Below, piece by piece: positions 9,989 through 21,239 of a stretch of 64,000 nt of DNA. Position numbers and translations under genes: made by a program. Position 1 is the first letter of the stretch. The number at the start of each line of letters is the position of its first letter. Source of the DNA: Breviolum minutum Mf 1.05b.01 (lineage: Eukaryota; Sar; Dinophyceae; Suessiales; Symbiodiniaceae); NCBI GenBank assembly GCA_000507305.1, contig DF239031.1, positions 62,001 to 126,000 of the forward strand, written 5' to 3'. Below the pieces are notes generated by a model that saw only the letters and a program-made list of their open reading frames with translations, had not been told where the DNA came from and did no database searches.

Positions 9989-10262
9989 ATGTCGATGCGT
10001 GATGAGATAGCAAATTGTGCTGGATCTCAGGACATGAACGAAGATGAAGGATGGGAACTTTCTCAATTGACAGACATTGCCTGGGGCTACTTGGATGAAC
10101 CACCCAACTGGGTAACGAAACCGTTGGGGGTTTCACACGTGAACAAAGCAACGAATTTGCCCCCGAGGTTTCAAAAGCTATGCTGATGATCAACTTTTTG
10201 CCAAGTTGGGAGAGGCAGCTGCTCAGATCGCCATTGACAAACTGTGCCTTGGTGCAAGGTAG
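9989..10262 (+). pseudogene. Plus-strand gene segment with a probable +1/-1 shift
   Basis: From ATG at 9989 the frame reads MSMRDEIANCAGSQDMNEDE then GWELSQLTDIAWGYLDEP...NKATNLPPRFQK. From about 10170 a different frame takes over: SYADDQLFAKLGEAAAQIAI...CLGAR, then TAG at 10260. The two parts abut with no room for an intron and read as one protein, so a one-base indel (decay or sequencing error) is likely. The protein is acidic and helical. Family not recognised. Confidence 0.5.
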
Positions 10263-10351
10263 CAGAGCTAGAGATTTGTCAGCCTTGAGAGTACCATTGT
10301 ACCGTATCTTTCGACAAAATTGGTCTGGTAGTTCCTGACTTGCCATCTGAG

Positions 10352-10565
10352 GAAGTATGAGGCAGTCTCGCCAGTGGCGCGATTCATAGCTGGATTTCAC
10401 CAGGTTGGTAAAATGAAATGCTTGGAACAGCTACTTGGCTCTGAAGAGATATATGATAGGGGTTCAGAGAGGATCATGTGGGAGCATTTCCTACGCGCTA
10501 ATATGTCAAAACAAAATCCCACCGGTGCGGCACATGTTCTCATCCAAATCCACCCAGCAACCTAA
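10352..10565 (+). CDS. Exon of unknown protein (…KYEAVSPVARFIAGFH…)
   Basis: Starts after CTGAG| at 10352 and reads KYEAVSPVARFIAGFHQVGK, then CLEQLLGSEEIYDRGSERIM and WEHFLRANMSKQNPTG. Codon use is GC3-biased and the peptide is clearly helical. The 3' splice limit is uncertain. The frame stops at 10565. It may continue the gene at 9989-10262 and the exons at 10815 and 10957. Confidence 0.5.
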
Positions 10566-10814
10566 GACATGCGACTCACTTTTCAGCTTGGAAACCATCT
10601 GCCAAAATCGACTCCTGGACCATGTTCAGCACTAAAATTCAAGACTGACATCAAATATCATCGAAAATGGCCCACACCCAAAAATCCATAAATTGCTGAT
10701 AATTGTTGTATTCGAATTTTACAGAGCTGCATCTGAAACATGATCATTTTGGGGGTTCAAAAACTTCCAACGCATATTTTCATCAAAGCTCCTATGCTGC
10801 AATTTTTTCGTCAG

Positions 10815-11178
10815 GTTTCTCAAGCGCCTGAAGCAGGGGGGATGGTTCCGAAAGAAAGTGATCGATGTGGTAGAGAAGGAGAACTGGGTGGTGGTTTCAT
10901 TTTTTGTGTTGTTCATCTCTATTTGGGAGATTTGACTAATGACTAATATTTGTCAGATGGAGGAAACAACCAAGAGCTGCTTGGGCAGCACTTCTAGGGT
11001 CATGTTGTGCGGTTCCTATGTCGTGTTGGAATCGGTAGGTTCAAGGAAAGGTGGTGGGGGACCGGGGTTTTTGGCAGCGCAGCAGGATTTGCGGCACTTG
11101 CTGGCTGGAATGCTCACTGCACAAGATTTCGATGCAGTGGAAGAAGTGGAAATGTATGTGAAAAAGGTGTTGGCCTGA
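10815..11178 (+). CDS. Two exons of unknown protein
   Basis: Exon 10815-10887 follows a CAG and encodes FLKRLKQGGWFRKKVIDVVE...ENW, ending at a GTGG donor. Exon 10957-11178 follows a CAG, begins at an ATG (MEETTKSCLGSTSRVMLCGS) and ends with ...EEVEMYVKKVLA and TGA. It includes a Gly-rich loop (RKGGGGPG) and a Gln/Leu-rich helix. Frames in the second exon compete with a shifted frame, so confidence is moderate. Function unknown. Confidence 0.4.
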
Positions 11179-11228
11179 GATTTCTCATTCTCTTCTCATC
11201 TTCATATTGACTGGTTCACAAACAGAAC

Positions 11229-11692
11229 TCACACACACATAGTCCAACTGACAAGCAGTATCTCGAATCTTTGCTGGGACAAACGTCCGGATGTTCCGGA
11301 ACTTGGGTCCAGGATCGGAAGCAGGAAATTTCCCTTCTCGTCCTGATTGCCATGTTGGAAGAAGTGCATGACTGCAACGAACCGCAGGTCAGGGTCCTGA
11401 CTTTGACAGAAAACAGCCATGTTGATTGGATTCATGCGATGGTTGACGATTCATGATGCTCGGTCATGTCGAACTCTTCTGCAGATCGAGTCATTTGACT
11501 CACTTGAATACAAAGAAACCTTTGCCTCTCTTCTCTCAAACCACTCCCCATTGTGACCATTGTGACACTAGACAGGTTATACGCTTCAAGGATGTATTGC
11601 TGACGAGCATCACCGACACAATGACCAGAAACCTGGCTAAAAAGATAGCAAATCTTCATTTTTTTGGGTTTGCCAAGCAATAGACTGACCAC
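11229..11692 (-). CDS. Possible minus-strand exons
   Basis: Two overlapping minus-strand frames read acceptably: VGDARQQYILEAYNLSSVTM...MTRSAEEFDMTEHHESS (11692-11432) and NPINMAVFCQSQDPDLRFVA...QDEKGNFLLPIL (11435-11229). The opposite strand is also open, so strand and exon limits are uncertain. No family recognised. Confidence 0.25.
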
Positions 11693-11697
11693 AATAT

Positions 11698-12127
11698 CAG
11701 GAGACTGAACTGTTACATTACTGAACTGTTACTTTACTGAACTGTTACTTTACTGAACTGTTACTTTACTGAAATGTGAACTGTTACATTACTGAACGGT
11801 TACTTTACTGAACTGTTACTTTACTGAACTGTTACTTTACTGAACTGTGACTTTACTGAATTGTGACTGTGCTGAACTGTGACTGTACTGAACTGTGACT
11901 GTACTGAACTGTGACTTTACTGAATTGTGACTGTACTGAACTGTTACTTGACTGAGATGATCTGTTAGTTTACTGAACTGTTACTTTACTGAACTGTTAC
12001 TTTACTGAACTGTTACTTTACTGAACTGTGACTCTACTGAACTGTGACTGTACTGAACTGTGACTTTACTGAACTATTACTTTACTGAACTGTTACTTTA
12101 CTGAATTATTACTTTACTGAATTTTTA
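11698..12127. repeat. 16-bp tandem array (ACTGAACTGTTACTTT)
   Basis: About 430 bases of a 16-base unit ACTGAACTGT(T/G)ACT(T/G)T with few interruptions, roughly 26 copies. Sub-blocks differ by T or G at two positions, which suggests local block expansion. A hairpin like that at 5258 follows within 25 bases. Confidence 0.95.
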
Positions 12128-12148
12128 GCATTTTTATAAGTTCGTAAC

Positions 12149-12183
12149 TCGGAAGTTTCTCATCCAAACTTCCTTTGATAATA
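12149..12183. repeat. Hairpin: second copy of TCGGAAGTTT stem
   Basis: TCGGAAGTTT, a 7-base loop, then AAACTTCCTTTGATAATA. Stem, loop length and 3' flank match 5264-5298 while the loop sequence differs. The position just beyond a tandem array is also shared. Confidence 0.8.
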
Positions 12184-12189
12184 CTTTTT

Positions 12190-12890
12190 TGTGACCTGAC
12201 AAAAATCAATCTTCCTTGCGGATTTGAGGAAGCAAAAATCCCATCAAAGCGGATGACCTGGAGAGGTTTTTGAAATTCTGTCAAGACTCCAGATTCTGAG
12301 CTGCATGCAGAACCATGGATCACCACCGTATCGGATCACAGAAAATCATCCATCGCGGGTTATCAGTTTCGAGTCAAGACTTTGAATACAGAGATATCAA
12401 GGTGATGTTATTATATATAATTCTCGGAACAGGAATAGTTGATTAGGAACCAAAACCAAGATCATTTCTGGCCACTTCATGTTGCAAGTCATCAAGAAGC
12501 ACTCCCAACCTTTGACCATGCTTAAGGATCCCGCGACAAACTGCGAGGAATTTGCAGCAACCGCACCTTGTTTGTTTGGCTTCACCTTGTTGGAGGTTTT
12601 CATCTGGTCATCAAAGATGTGGATTTGCTGGGAGTGATATTCTCTAGTAGTGTTGAAGGCTTTTTATAGCATGCATGATTTCTGTTTCATTGCAATTTGG
12701 CATTTTTTGGGATGATATGGACTGGGCTTGATATTTCGTTCCCGCAGATGCCACCTGCGTGAAGCCATTTCCATCCATTTCCCACTATACATATAGCGCT
12801 TCCGTAAAAATGATATATCATGATGCTTCAGTGCAAACTTAGGATATCTCCAAGAGGATTATTTCCTCTATGATAGACTTCACAAGAAGT
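12190..12890. other. No supported gene
   Basis: Scattered short frames on both strands and nothing I would call an exon. Likely intron or intergenic. Confidence 0.35.
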
Positions 12891-12900
12891 GTGAACGTCG

Positions 12901-13065
12901 TTGAAATTCCACTTCCATCATGGGGAAAAAGCTGCCGAAACGGTGGAAAAGGAAGAAAGTAATCTTGAAACCTCAGGAAAGAAGCTCGACAACATCCCAA
13001 AACCCACAACAACAGCCAGTGCCAATCTCAGTTATGGAGTTGAAGATGAAGCACCGAACAAACAG
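12901..13065 (+). CDS. Possible Lys/Glu/Thr-rich exon
   Basis: Two frames are open to the same GTGC donor near 13065. One reads HGEKAAETVEKEESNLETSG... and the other starts at ATG and reads GKKLPKRWKRKKVILKPQER.... Both are highly charged. The exon is likely but the frame is undecided. Confidence 0.3.
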
Positions 13066-13256
13066 GTGCTTTTGATTTTTACAATAGTTGAGGTTCAAGC
13101 CGCATGTCAAATCCTGCCGCATCCTGCTTTGTACTTGCTTGTTGGTCACATTGTTGACTGATACTATCTATGTGTGACTTATAGCTATGCGACTATGTGC
13201 ATGCGAAACGTTTTACCGTAGGTCTAAAGAACTTGGATAAATGTGGTAATAGGTTC

Positions 13257-13480
13257 AGGGTACCTTCAGCGCTTTGCATACAGTGGGACATTGTGATTGT
13301 GACCAGGGATGACTATTCAGCATGTCAGCATAAAAACCCTGGATGTCATTTTGTTCATTGATTGTGACAAACTCATGGAATAGCGAATTGGAGGTGTCAC
13401 TGAAACAACTGGAATACATCTGAATTTGTGTCCTTGAATCGAGGTGCATGGTCTGAATTGAACAGGAACTTGGAAAGTTG
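13257..13480 (-). CDS. Possible minus-strand exon
   Basis: Minus-strand frame reads TMHLDSRTQIQMYSSCFSDT, then FHEFVTINEQNDIQGFYADM and PTVCKALKVP. It is better than the opposite-strand frames but isolated. Splice limits not determined. Confidence 0.3.
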
Positions 13481-13719
13481 CTTGGTCGGAATTTTGGGAG
13501 TTTCACGAGGTGAACACAGTATGGCTCACCTGAATCGGTCCCAAGGTGTCAACTCTTTCAGTAAACAAAGGAAAACAGAGGATTGGTAGGCATATGGTTT
13601 TTTTGAATGGTGGTGAACATTTAGTTTGTTTTGACTCGTCAATAGGGTCACCAATGTTATAGAAGAGTATGGCTATCCAACAACCGGACCAGAATTGGAA
13701 TTCCTTTGCCACATTTGGA

Positions 13720-15180
13720 TGACTTTAAAATCGCATTGGGGGCCTCGCTTTACACCAGGCGCCTTGGGTCCTTTTTTCCGCGCAAAGTGCCGTGTGCCAC
13801 GCTTGGAAGCAGCGTATGCCGGAAGGATCTTACAAGGGCTTGATCAATGTGGAGTGCCTTGGGCTAATCCTTAAACTCCCACTATAAAGAGATTACATAA
13901 AGGAATACAAAGGGCCACTATAAATGTCTTTAAAATACATAAACATGAATATATTTTTGAATGTATACACAAGCATGTAAATGTAGACTACTTAACAATG
14001 CGCCCCCATATGTGGGACAGATTGATGGCGCTCGAGAGAGAGAGACTTTAAGTAGAAGTATCTTAGACATGACTATGATTAAACATTCTGGAATTTGCTC
14101 TAGTGATTAGCATTTGAACATCAAATGCACAGGATGCAAAGAGGTCAAACGGGGTCTTATGTCTCAGCACCTGCTGCATCCATGACAGGGCAGGCTGGAA
14201 CCTGTAGAAACATTCTGGGAAATATTGCGATGGTGGTTGAGTTTGTACTTGGATCTTTCAGCAGGTGCTGAATGGATGATGAGGAGTGCCTACACACTCT
14301 TTATTTGGCTTCAACTAACACGCTTTGGAAGATGCTGGTCGTGAGACCATCTCCTCCCCAAGTTTATAACGTTCGGATCAGCATGAAGAAATGCCATCCC
14401 AATACCCCTTTCTGATGCCCCAGGTATCTCCAAAGCAGCAGGATGCCAGCTGTGTGAAAGGCATCTTAACTGCTGGCCTGCATTTTTCTGCGGATCAACT
14501 AGCTCTTTGGCAATGAAGAGTTTGGGAAGGTAGGTGGCCACCATTGGTCTTATGAGCATGCAGCATGCGCATCAACTGGAGGATCCTGTTCTCCTTTATT
14601 AACGAACTTTTGAGTGTAGAACAGCCGAGAGGCCGCAATGGTAGGTTTTTCTGCCTCATGGTTAGCGGCTAGTCTGATAGGGTGCCCTTTTGAAATTATT
14701 GCCAGCCTTACAAGGACGTAGCCAAAGCTGAACAGCGGTCAGACCTGATGCAAGAACTATGAACCCATTTACATGATAGTGAATCACGAATTAGGATTCT
14801 TCAATTTCCACCAACAACCAATTAGTTTATGTCATGTTTATGTCCAATTTCCAACTTGAAAAATGGATGTAGCAAGGATAAACTGGCCTAGGTCTCTATG
14901 CCAGCTTTGGTGGAAAGTATGGCACAACACCTGGGCCGTTTACCATTACCTCGGAGTGGTACCCAGGCCTGTGGGTTGGTGGAAATATCAGGTCTTGAAT
15001 TTTTGGTGGATCCAGATGTGAGTTTCTTGTAGATTTTTTACTGTATATTAATATATAGATACTATAGATGTTCTGGTGAGTTTCTGGTTTTAAATCTTCT
15101 TGATGTTTTTGTTGTACTATAGACGGTTGGGTGTAACTCGTTCCATTTGTATATCTCCAGGAGCTGATCCTTGGGTCATA
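13720..15180. other. Long stretch without a supported gene
   Basis: AT-rich with short GA runs (about 14033). An 82-codon minus frame (14311-14559) and its plus-strand counterpart are both open, and I cannot assign either. The rest looks like intron or intergenic DNA. Confidence 0.35.
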
Positions 15181-15195
15181 AGGTGCCTCCAGTAG

Positions 15196-15324
15196 ATGTG
15201 TCGGATCCGGTGCAACCCGCGCGCCAAATGGAAGGAAGCCCAGATGTTGAAGGATTTGGTGAAAAATATGCTGGGAGCAGCTTGGACGATGGATAGATTA
15301 GTGAATGTGAGGCATGATGCATAA
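15196..15324 (+). CDS. Small open frame/exon (MCRIRCNPRAKWKEAQ…)
   Basis: A 42-residue frame from ATG reads MCRIRCNPRAKWKEAQMLKD, then KNMLGAAWTMDRLVNVRHDA and TAA. Third positions are strongly G/C, as in better-supported exons of this window. Preceded by CCAG. A second frame over the same bases (VPPVDVSDPVQPAR...) is also open, so the frame is not certain. Confidence 0.35.
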   Translation: MCRIRCNPRAKWKEAQMLKDLVKNMLGAAWTMDRLVNVRHDA

Positions 15325-15489
15325 GATTTTGGAAAGATGGGAAATATAGCTTTGTGCCTTCATACCAAAATGTTTGTAGAATCTGCTGTTGATAAAGACG
15401 ATGATGACAATATACAAATTTCCAGGTATCACATTGTAAGTGACATTCCAAAGCTCCTTGCATTAGTTTCATTAGTTATTCATATATCA

Positions 15490-15745
15490 GTATATACATC
15501 AGTATATATCATCCCACCTCGACAGAAATTCATTTTGAAGAAAGTCACCGCCCCACACTTCCTTAAAAAAATTGGGACCATTTTTGAATCGGCATTTTTC
15601 TTGTCGACCAAGGTTGGAGGAGAAGCTTCGACAGACGAAGTCGACAAACCCCTGGAGAGATGGACGCAACAGATCGAGGTGGGAACAAATGCCCGGATAA
15701 TAATGTGGAAATTGGTACAACATAAGGAAATATTATACAATTTAG
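15490..15745. other. Stretch open on both strands
   Basis: Plus: STKVGGEASTDEVDKPLERW. Minus: GFVDFVCRSFSSNLGRQEKC. Either could be an exon and I cannot decide. Confidence 0.25.
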
Positions 15746-15789
15746 TCTAGGATAAATTAAACAAATTTCTCCTGTGCACATATATATGT

Positions 15790-16300
15790 ATATAATCTTA
15801 TCTACATGTAGATATAGGGTTTAGGCTTTAGGGAACGTTGCATTTTAGTGTGGCAACATGTCGAAGCTTCATTGATGGATCTTAAGGCGCTTCAACGCGC
15901 TTCATTTGGGTCTTGATTGAATGAGTTCTATTTGTGGATCCTGAGTTGATGGAGCTCGGTGCCCGTGTCAACGACTATGATTGAATTTTGACAGGACTAC
16001 TACACACAATCAATATTCAATATGGTACCATGTTCAACCAAACATTTCAGCTTCCTGGCTGCTGAAGTATTTTTTTCTTCCCCCCAACATGGTATTCACA
16101 AGAAGGTTCGTGGGGGGTGGTCATTTGGGGCCCGATTTTCGACAGCGTGAGGGACTTCGGAAAGTGTGAACGGACACCCTGATACAACAATTCAAGTGCT
16201 GCCAGAATTAGAGATAATTAGTTATTTATTGTTTGATATCGTTTGATGTTGTTTGATGTTCATGTGTTCACTCATGTGCCATCTTGATTTTCATGGCTGT
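15790..16300. other. No supported gene
   Basis: Includes a TTTAGGCTTTAGGGA fragment near 15820 that resembles, but does not form, a telomere repeat. Otherwise intron-like. Confidence 0.35.
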
Positions 16301-16305
16301 TTTTT

Positions 16306-16653
16306 TTGACCAAAATCCATCTTGTTGACACCTATCGCCGCCAGGAAGCCATTTTAGCTGGGCCTGGGGCGGGATTGGAAAGGAGGTGGGATGCAGTGGA
16401 GATGACCTTCACAGCCAAGGACTTCACCTTACGACTTCAATTTGTGGCGGTTGTGGTGTTGTTTTGTTGTTTCTGTTTTGTGGATGGTTGACTGCTTCTT
16501 GAATGCTTCTTTACGTATATGCATATATATTTTTGTGTATATGTATATCAAATACACATCTCTTGGTCGAAGTGTTGGATTGTTGCCTGCAAGTCTGGTT
16601 CTTTTTCTCGTTTTCTCTTTTTCTGTTTTTCTGTTTTTCTTTGTTGGTGTTGG

Positions 16654-16713
<60 letters not shown>

Positions 16714-19700
16714 ATATTGAAGATGAGATCCAGCAAAAGTACTTGTTTGATTGTGATGAGATGCTGGAAATGTGTAAGAAGGGGAAACTTCACTGGTGCC
16801 CCTCCGCGCAGGACAAGAAAGTTCTTCATGACGAGGTCCATGACGCGCTTGGTGTGTTGCTTGGTTGCACGAGTTCACCGCCACTTCTGAGCTCGGAAGA
16901 TCGACGTTGAGAAATTCATGGTGTTTTGAAAGGTTGCTTATTTGGGAAATGAGTCACCAACATGTTCCACCGAAAAGCAATTTGGTGTCAACAAACCTTA
17001 AAGATAAATGACATCCAATGGTGCGTTCCATTGCACTCCTCGTGCGATAAGGAGCTGGCTTCAGATTCTCCTTTGCAGGAGCCTTTCCCACAGGGAGTTA
17101 GGGCTGCAGGCAGGTGGTCATCCTAAGTCTAGTGGAGCACTTTTCAGAACACTAGGAGACAAGATTTGGCATGATATGAAGGTTCTTGATGAATCATCGC
17201 AGAAGTCAAACTCAAAAAAGATTCTCAGATAGGAGATGCTACGTTCAGAAGTGTGATATCTTGAGAAATGCTAGTGTAAACATCACCAGCAATGCGCATA
17301 GAGAGAGGCCCACCTGCCCTTAGACACCCACAAACGGCGTAGGATCTCCTAAGGATAAGGTGTCGACATTCTTCTTCAAGATTAGTGACACATTTTGAGA
17401 TAAACTTCGCCTCGATCTGGTTATTCATTACAAAATCATGTATTTCCAATCTCCAAATATTTCATGTTCATCCGGGCATGAATGATGTATATTTTTTTTA
17501 TTGCACCATTGCACCATTTGTTTATCATCGTTTGTTATCTATACTTTGTCATTGGCCCCTCGAGACCGTGAAAAGAAGAAACCTTTTTGGGTCTCATCTG
17601 AGACATACTTGATTTAGAACATAGTAACATAATGCAACTATATTGAAACTTGAACCGTTGCTTTTGTGTGAGAAAAAAAACCTGGTGTTTCTGTAGGAGT
17701 CGTCGCTTAACATGGCTTGGAGGGAAGTCGGTATGGCTCCATCCACCGCGACCACGGGCAGCCTTGAGGGACTTGGCCAAGGTCGCTGCGGAGGTGCTGG
17801 GAGAAGTGAAGCAAGACGTGCCTTGGTTGAAAGGGGAAAGATTAATGTTCGATGTGAAGATATGGAATGAGTCTTTGTGATTATTTATATAATACATTAT
17901 ATGTCTTTTAGAATATAATATATATATATATAATGTTGTTATTTAAATAGATTTGCATGTTTGATTGTCATTACTGTATGTCTTTCCGAGTTTAGCTATG
18001 TATCCAAAGATGGTAATGGAGAAGTATACAATAGAATCGGGACTTGGAGTAGGAGTAGTTTCGATTCAGATTTAGCAGTCTGAGCCATGCTCTGATAGCT
18101 TTCCTCCAAGTCACAGAAGTCATGGGACACTGTAGTTCACACCGCCCATTGGTACCTTGCAAACCATTTAGACTTGGGGTCCATGGGCAAACCCCGAAGC
18201 GTCATTTTGTTCAACTGTTGGGGTTTCCCTCTCGACAAAGTCATATCAACCAAGTGCAAGCTGAGTTGTACTCTCCGAGGTGAGTTGCAACAAGTTGAAT
18301 TTGTAGGCGGTGAAATAGGTGAAGGAAGAGGACGAACAATCTGGCACACTGAAACATCAAGAGTCAAGGTAACTTTGTCATAGCATTGTCATGGATTTTC
18401 TGAGTAAGATGACCGGACCAATGATGTTGAATCATGTTGATAATGAACATCTCCTGTCATAATCTATATCTATATATCCATATCTGTATCTATATCTAAA
18501 TCTGTATCTGTATCTGTATCTATATCTCCACCTTAACACGGCTTGATAACCATGCCTGGCGTTATTTTTTCTTGCCTTCCCAAGGTCTTGGCGCTTCAAG
18601 CTGAGGGGAAAGTTGGTGGGTCCGGCGATGGGGCTTCACGAGGCTGATATTTTGTGCCAGCTGTGGTATAAAAGAAATACCCAGACTTTTCCACAATCAC
18701 ACAACAATTCATTCACGTTTTTGACCTGCATTTTCTATGAACAAACTATATCCATGCAGTCAAGGAGTTTTTCTTTGTGTACTTGCCTATGGTGATATTT
18801 TCAGCAATTTCTTAACGGAAGTAAGAGTACTGGTGATGTTTCTGGCATTATTTTTCCAAAAAAACTCCACCATGAGACACTCATCACGACCTGGCAAGGT
18901 GAGGCCCGTTCCAGATCTCGGGAGCGGGTGCATGCGCCGGAGGCCAGGCCGAAAGGAAAGGCAGCCGCCAAGGCCAAGTTGCCAACCAAGCCACCACCCA
19001 AGGCAGCGCAGCCCAAGGCAGCGCAGCCCAAGGCAGCGCAGCCTAAGGCACCACAGCCGCAGGCACGGTTGTTGAAGATTTGCGGAAATGCAGAGGTTTT
19101 TAACAGGTTTTGATGCAAACATCTGAAACAACTGTGTCTCAGCCTGATTTCTCATTTTCTAGATGCTGAGACCGCATGGTTCAATGGAAATCTCTAGTTG
19201 TTTATTTCCGCACCCGAGCGAACATGTTCTTATTACAATGACCGTGTATTGTGGCAGCCTTTTAGCATGTTGAGACCTCTTGGGCTTTTATTTTGGTACC
19301 TCACTATTTCACCTTGTCCTGGACAGGCAACAGATCAAATGGTCTCATTGACAGTCAAACAATGTCAAGATCCTGGCTTGGCTGCGGTTCTGGAAGGCGG
19401 GTATGTTCGACAACGTCCAGATCATCATGGGAAAGCACCTGGACACTGTTGAACATGCTTGCAGTCAGTGCTGCTTTCTCATCTGTTTTAGGTTTGTTTT
19501 ATTATGTCATGAAAAAATTGGACAATACTATACTTCAATCCAACCGAATTCACTTTGTCCAGAGTGAAGCCCAAACCAGCATTTTCACGTGGCTTCAAAC
19601 ATCGCCCCAATTTGAGGCACGCTACTGGAAGAAATTAGAGAATCCAAGTGACGGAATCGACTTCGTATGGCTATACTATTGGGATGGCCGAGATGACAAA

Positions 19701-21088
19701 CAGAATGTTGGTTGGTGGTTTGCTGATGAGATTGGCAGTGAGAAGGTTTCAACCTCAGTGGGCTCCTTGTGGTCAAAATGCATTAAGCAAATTGCCTATA
19801 ACTATAAGACAAACAAACACAGCATTATGAAACATAAAAAGTAACTATCAAGTTGTAAAATCACATGGTTCAAGATATCGATCAAGAGATATCATTTTGG
19901 GACTATTTTTTCATTTCCCCTTTGTAAGTTGAGAACTTGAATCTCAGTTTTTACTGAGGCCTGGCTCCATTGTAGCCATAAAACCATGCCTGAAGCTCTA
20001 CCTCCACGAAATGGTTGGGATCATGGCTTGCAGGTGGTACCTATTATGCGTGGCACAGCATCCAAACTTGTCAAGAAGGTCCCATCTTCCAACCCTCCAA
20101 AGGCTGGAATGCCTAAAGCACCTGCCAAGAGAGCACGAGAAGAAGATGAACGACATGTACAATTGAAAGCTTGGCTAAAAGAGTTAGATGCCAAGGAAGG
20201 CTTGATGAACTACTACGACGCACTGATCACCGAATTTGATGGAGACTTGACCCAGATAGCTGCAGCAAGGATCGACAGCGACCCGAGGCTGGAAAGTGAA
20301 GGAGGGATGGGAGAATGAACTCCCAATGGAATCAGCAATCTCCAATTTTTGTTAGGTCTACTACTACTGGACTTTTTGAGCACTACCTGTACGAGTACCA
20401 GTAGTACTGCTGTTTCTACTACGTAGTGCTAGTACTGCAGAATAGTACTATAGTACCAGCACTGCTAATAGCAGTACTCTTCATGCCTCATACCATTGAC
20501 AGAAGTACTACTACCACCCATCATCACAGGGAGTGTAGGCGGGCATTCCCATCCGGGTGGTTGGGACGATACAGTGCTGTCCATATACATTTTTGACGTG
20601 TAACTACTAGAGCGTTTGCTTAAGCTTCGTTCCGTCCAACTCCTTCCGCCCTTCTTTTTAGTGAGCCAGTGTTAAACCATGGCATGTCACAGCGCGCCAG
20701 TGCATCTCCGATCAAACAAGTGGAGCCGTCCTTCTGGGATGCAATCAACTGCAAGAAAGGCAGGGCCGGGGTTGCCACCAGGTCAGCGGCAAGCGGGGTG
20801 GCTAGCTAACTTGTTCCTGGTGGGATTGGGTATTGATTTGTATTGTTGGGGGTATTTGAGGTAAGATAGATTGAGGTCCATGTTGATTTCATTGCATGAT
20901 TTGGTATCAAACTTTAGATATTGAGATGATTCAAGATGTATCTAGATACCTGATATGCAGGCAATGTCACACCAACAACAAGATAGCTTCAAGTTTCAAG
21001 CCCTCGCCGAGAGTCACGACTTGAGTTTCTTGATGTGCCCAGTCGGCGACCAAATCAAGCTGGCGAAGGGGATCATTGCATTGAAGAC
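16306..21088 (+). CDS. Multi-exon plus-strand gene with Ala/Lys/Pro linker and SAM-like segments
   Basis: A run of plus-strand exons, listed in order. About 16306-16440: DTYRRQEAILAGPGAGLERR. 16723-16912: DEIQQKYLFDCDEMLEMCKK. 17008-17232: ALFRTLGDKIWHDMKVLDES. 17697-17880: AALRDLAKVAAEVLGEVKQD. About 18168-18368: VILFNCWGFPLDKV, ending at AAG|GTAACT. About 18590-18665: WRFKLRGKLVGPAMGLHEAD. 18870-19090: PKAAQ linker. About 19585-19745: WLYYWDGRDD...GWWFADEIG. 19986-20318, 20684-20809 and about 20984-21088: SAM-like pieces. Exons share strand and codon bias but were not all phase-checked, so this may be more than one gene. Confidence 0.5.
16640..16712. repeat. (TTG)n microsatellite
   Basis: About 24 TTG triplets directly before the TATATTGAAG acceptor of the exon at 16723. 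Most likely intron sequence. The long Val, Leu or Cys runs it would encode are not evidence of protein. Confidence 0.9.
17225..17449 (-). other. Competing minus-strand frame
   Basis: A 74-residue minus frame (NNQIEAKFISKCVTNLEEEC...MRIAGDVYTSISQD) reads well but sits between plus-strand exons of the 16.3-21.1 kb gene. It could be a nested remnant. Not called as a gene. Confidence 0.25.
18468..18530. repeat. (TATCTA/TGTATC)n microsatellite
   Basis: Six-base steps of TATATC and TGTATC over about 60 bases, intronic by position. Confidence 0.85.
18870..19113 (+). CDS. Exon encoding a PKAAQ-repeat basic linker
   Basis: Frame reads TLITTWQGEARSRSRERVHA, PEARPKGKAAAKAK, then a run of PKAAQ units from a 15-base tandem repeat (about 18997-19060), then LLKICGNAEVFNRF. 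Arg/Ser followed by Lys/Ala/Pro repeats resembles the tails of linker-histone-like or other DNA/RNA-binding proteins, but no globular histone domain is seen. Part of the 16.3-21.1 kb exon series. Confidence 0.5.
19585..19845 (+). CDS. Exon with YWDGRDD…GWWFADEIG module
   Basis: Frame reads FTWLQTSPQFEARYWKKLEN, PSDGIDFVWLYYWDGRDDK and GWWFADEIGSEKVSTSVGSLW. An aromatic GWWF-type core followed by an acidic Gly turn is a module I associate from memory with many dinoflagellate proteins. I have no established function for it. The true 3' splice limit probably lies before the Lys/Asn-rich tail that ends at 19844. Confidence 0.5.
19986..20318 (+). CDS. Exon with SAM-domain-like helices (LKAWLKELDAKEG…)
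   Basis: Starts near ATG 19986 (MPEALPPRNGWDHGLQVVP), has a basic stretch (KAPAKRAREEDERH), then VQLKAWLKELDAKEGLMNYY and ALITEFDGDLTQIAAARID. The W-L...Y...F-D-DL pattern resembles helices 1-3 of a SAM-type bundle. The exons at 20684 (VEPSFWDAINCKKGRAGVA) and 20984 (GDQIKLAKGIIALK) supply what look like the later helices. Family assignment is inference from pattern only. Confidence 0.45.
   Translation: MPEALPPRNGWDHGLQVVPIMRGTASKLVKKVPSSNPPKAGMPKAPAKRAREEDERHVQLKAWLKELDAKEGLMNYYDALITEFDGDLTQIAAARIDSDPRLESEGGMGE
20345..20530. repeat. AGTACT-rich quasi-palindromic block
   Basis: Dense AGTACT/AGTAGT/TACTAC content, including an AGTACTGCT...AGCAGTACT inverted pair (about 20406 and 20469). Lies between two plus-strand exons and is probably intronic. 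Confidence 0.6.
20684..20809 (+). CDS. Exon MSQRASASPIKQVEPSFWDA…
   Basis: A 41-codon frame from ATG to TAA with GC-rich third positions. It contains PSFWDAINCKKG, which fits a helix-turn of a SAM-like domain when placed between the exons at 19986 and 20984. The ATG may be internal, and the true 3' end may be a donor before the TAA. Confidence 0.45.
   Translation: MSQRASASPIKQVEPSFWDAINCKKGRAGVATRSAASGVAS
20984..21088 (+). CDS. Exon with SAM-like C-terminal helix (GDQIKLAKGIIALK)
   Basis: Frame reads ALAESHDLSFLMCPVGDQIK then LAKGIIALK, followed by a GTGAGC donor at 21089. G-D-Q-I-K-L-x-K-x-I is the usual signature of the last SAM helix. It is the last confident plus-strand exon before the orientation change. 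Confidence 0.5.
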
Positions 21089-21239
21089 GTGAGCTGTGGC
21101 TCAACATTTACCAGGCAGTGGCAGTGCGGGGTGGATGTTTGCCTGGAATCTTTATGGGAAGTGTCATGGGAAGTGTCGGTGCTTGCCCACTCATTTCCTA
21201 AGATTAAATCACGCAGTACTTGCTAGGTGGCAGGAACAA

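Noticed and set aside
15815-15835. TTTAGGCTTTAGGGA as telomeric repeat
   Set aside because: Only one imperfect unit, with no array.
16345-16365. AGCCATTTTAGCT resembling the spliced leader
   Set aside because: Lies inside a good coding frame (RRQEAILAGPGAG) and lacks the GGCTCAAG end. Coincidence is likely.
16503-16910. Long runs of Val, Leu or Cys joined to a plus-strand exon
   Set aside because: They come from the (TTG)n microsatellite just before the splice acceptor at 16722, in all three frames. Treated as intron.
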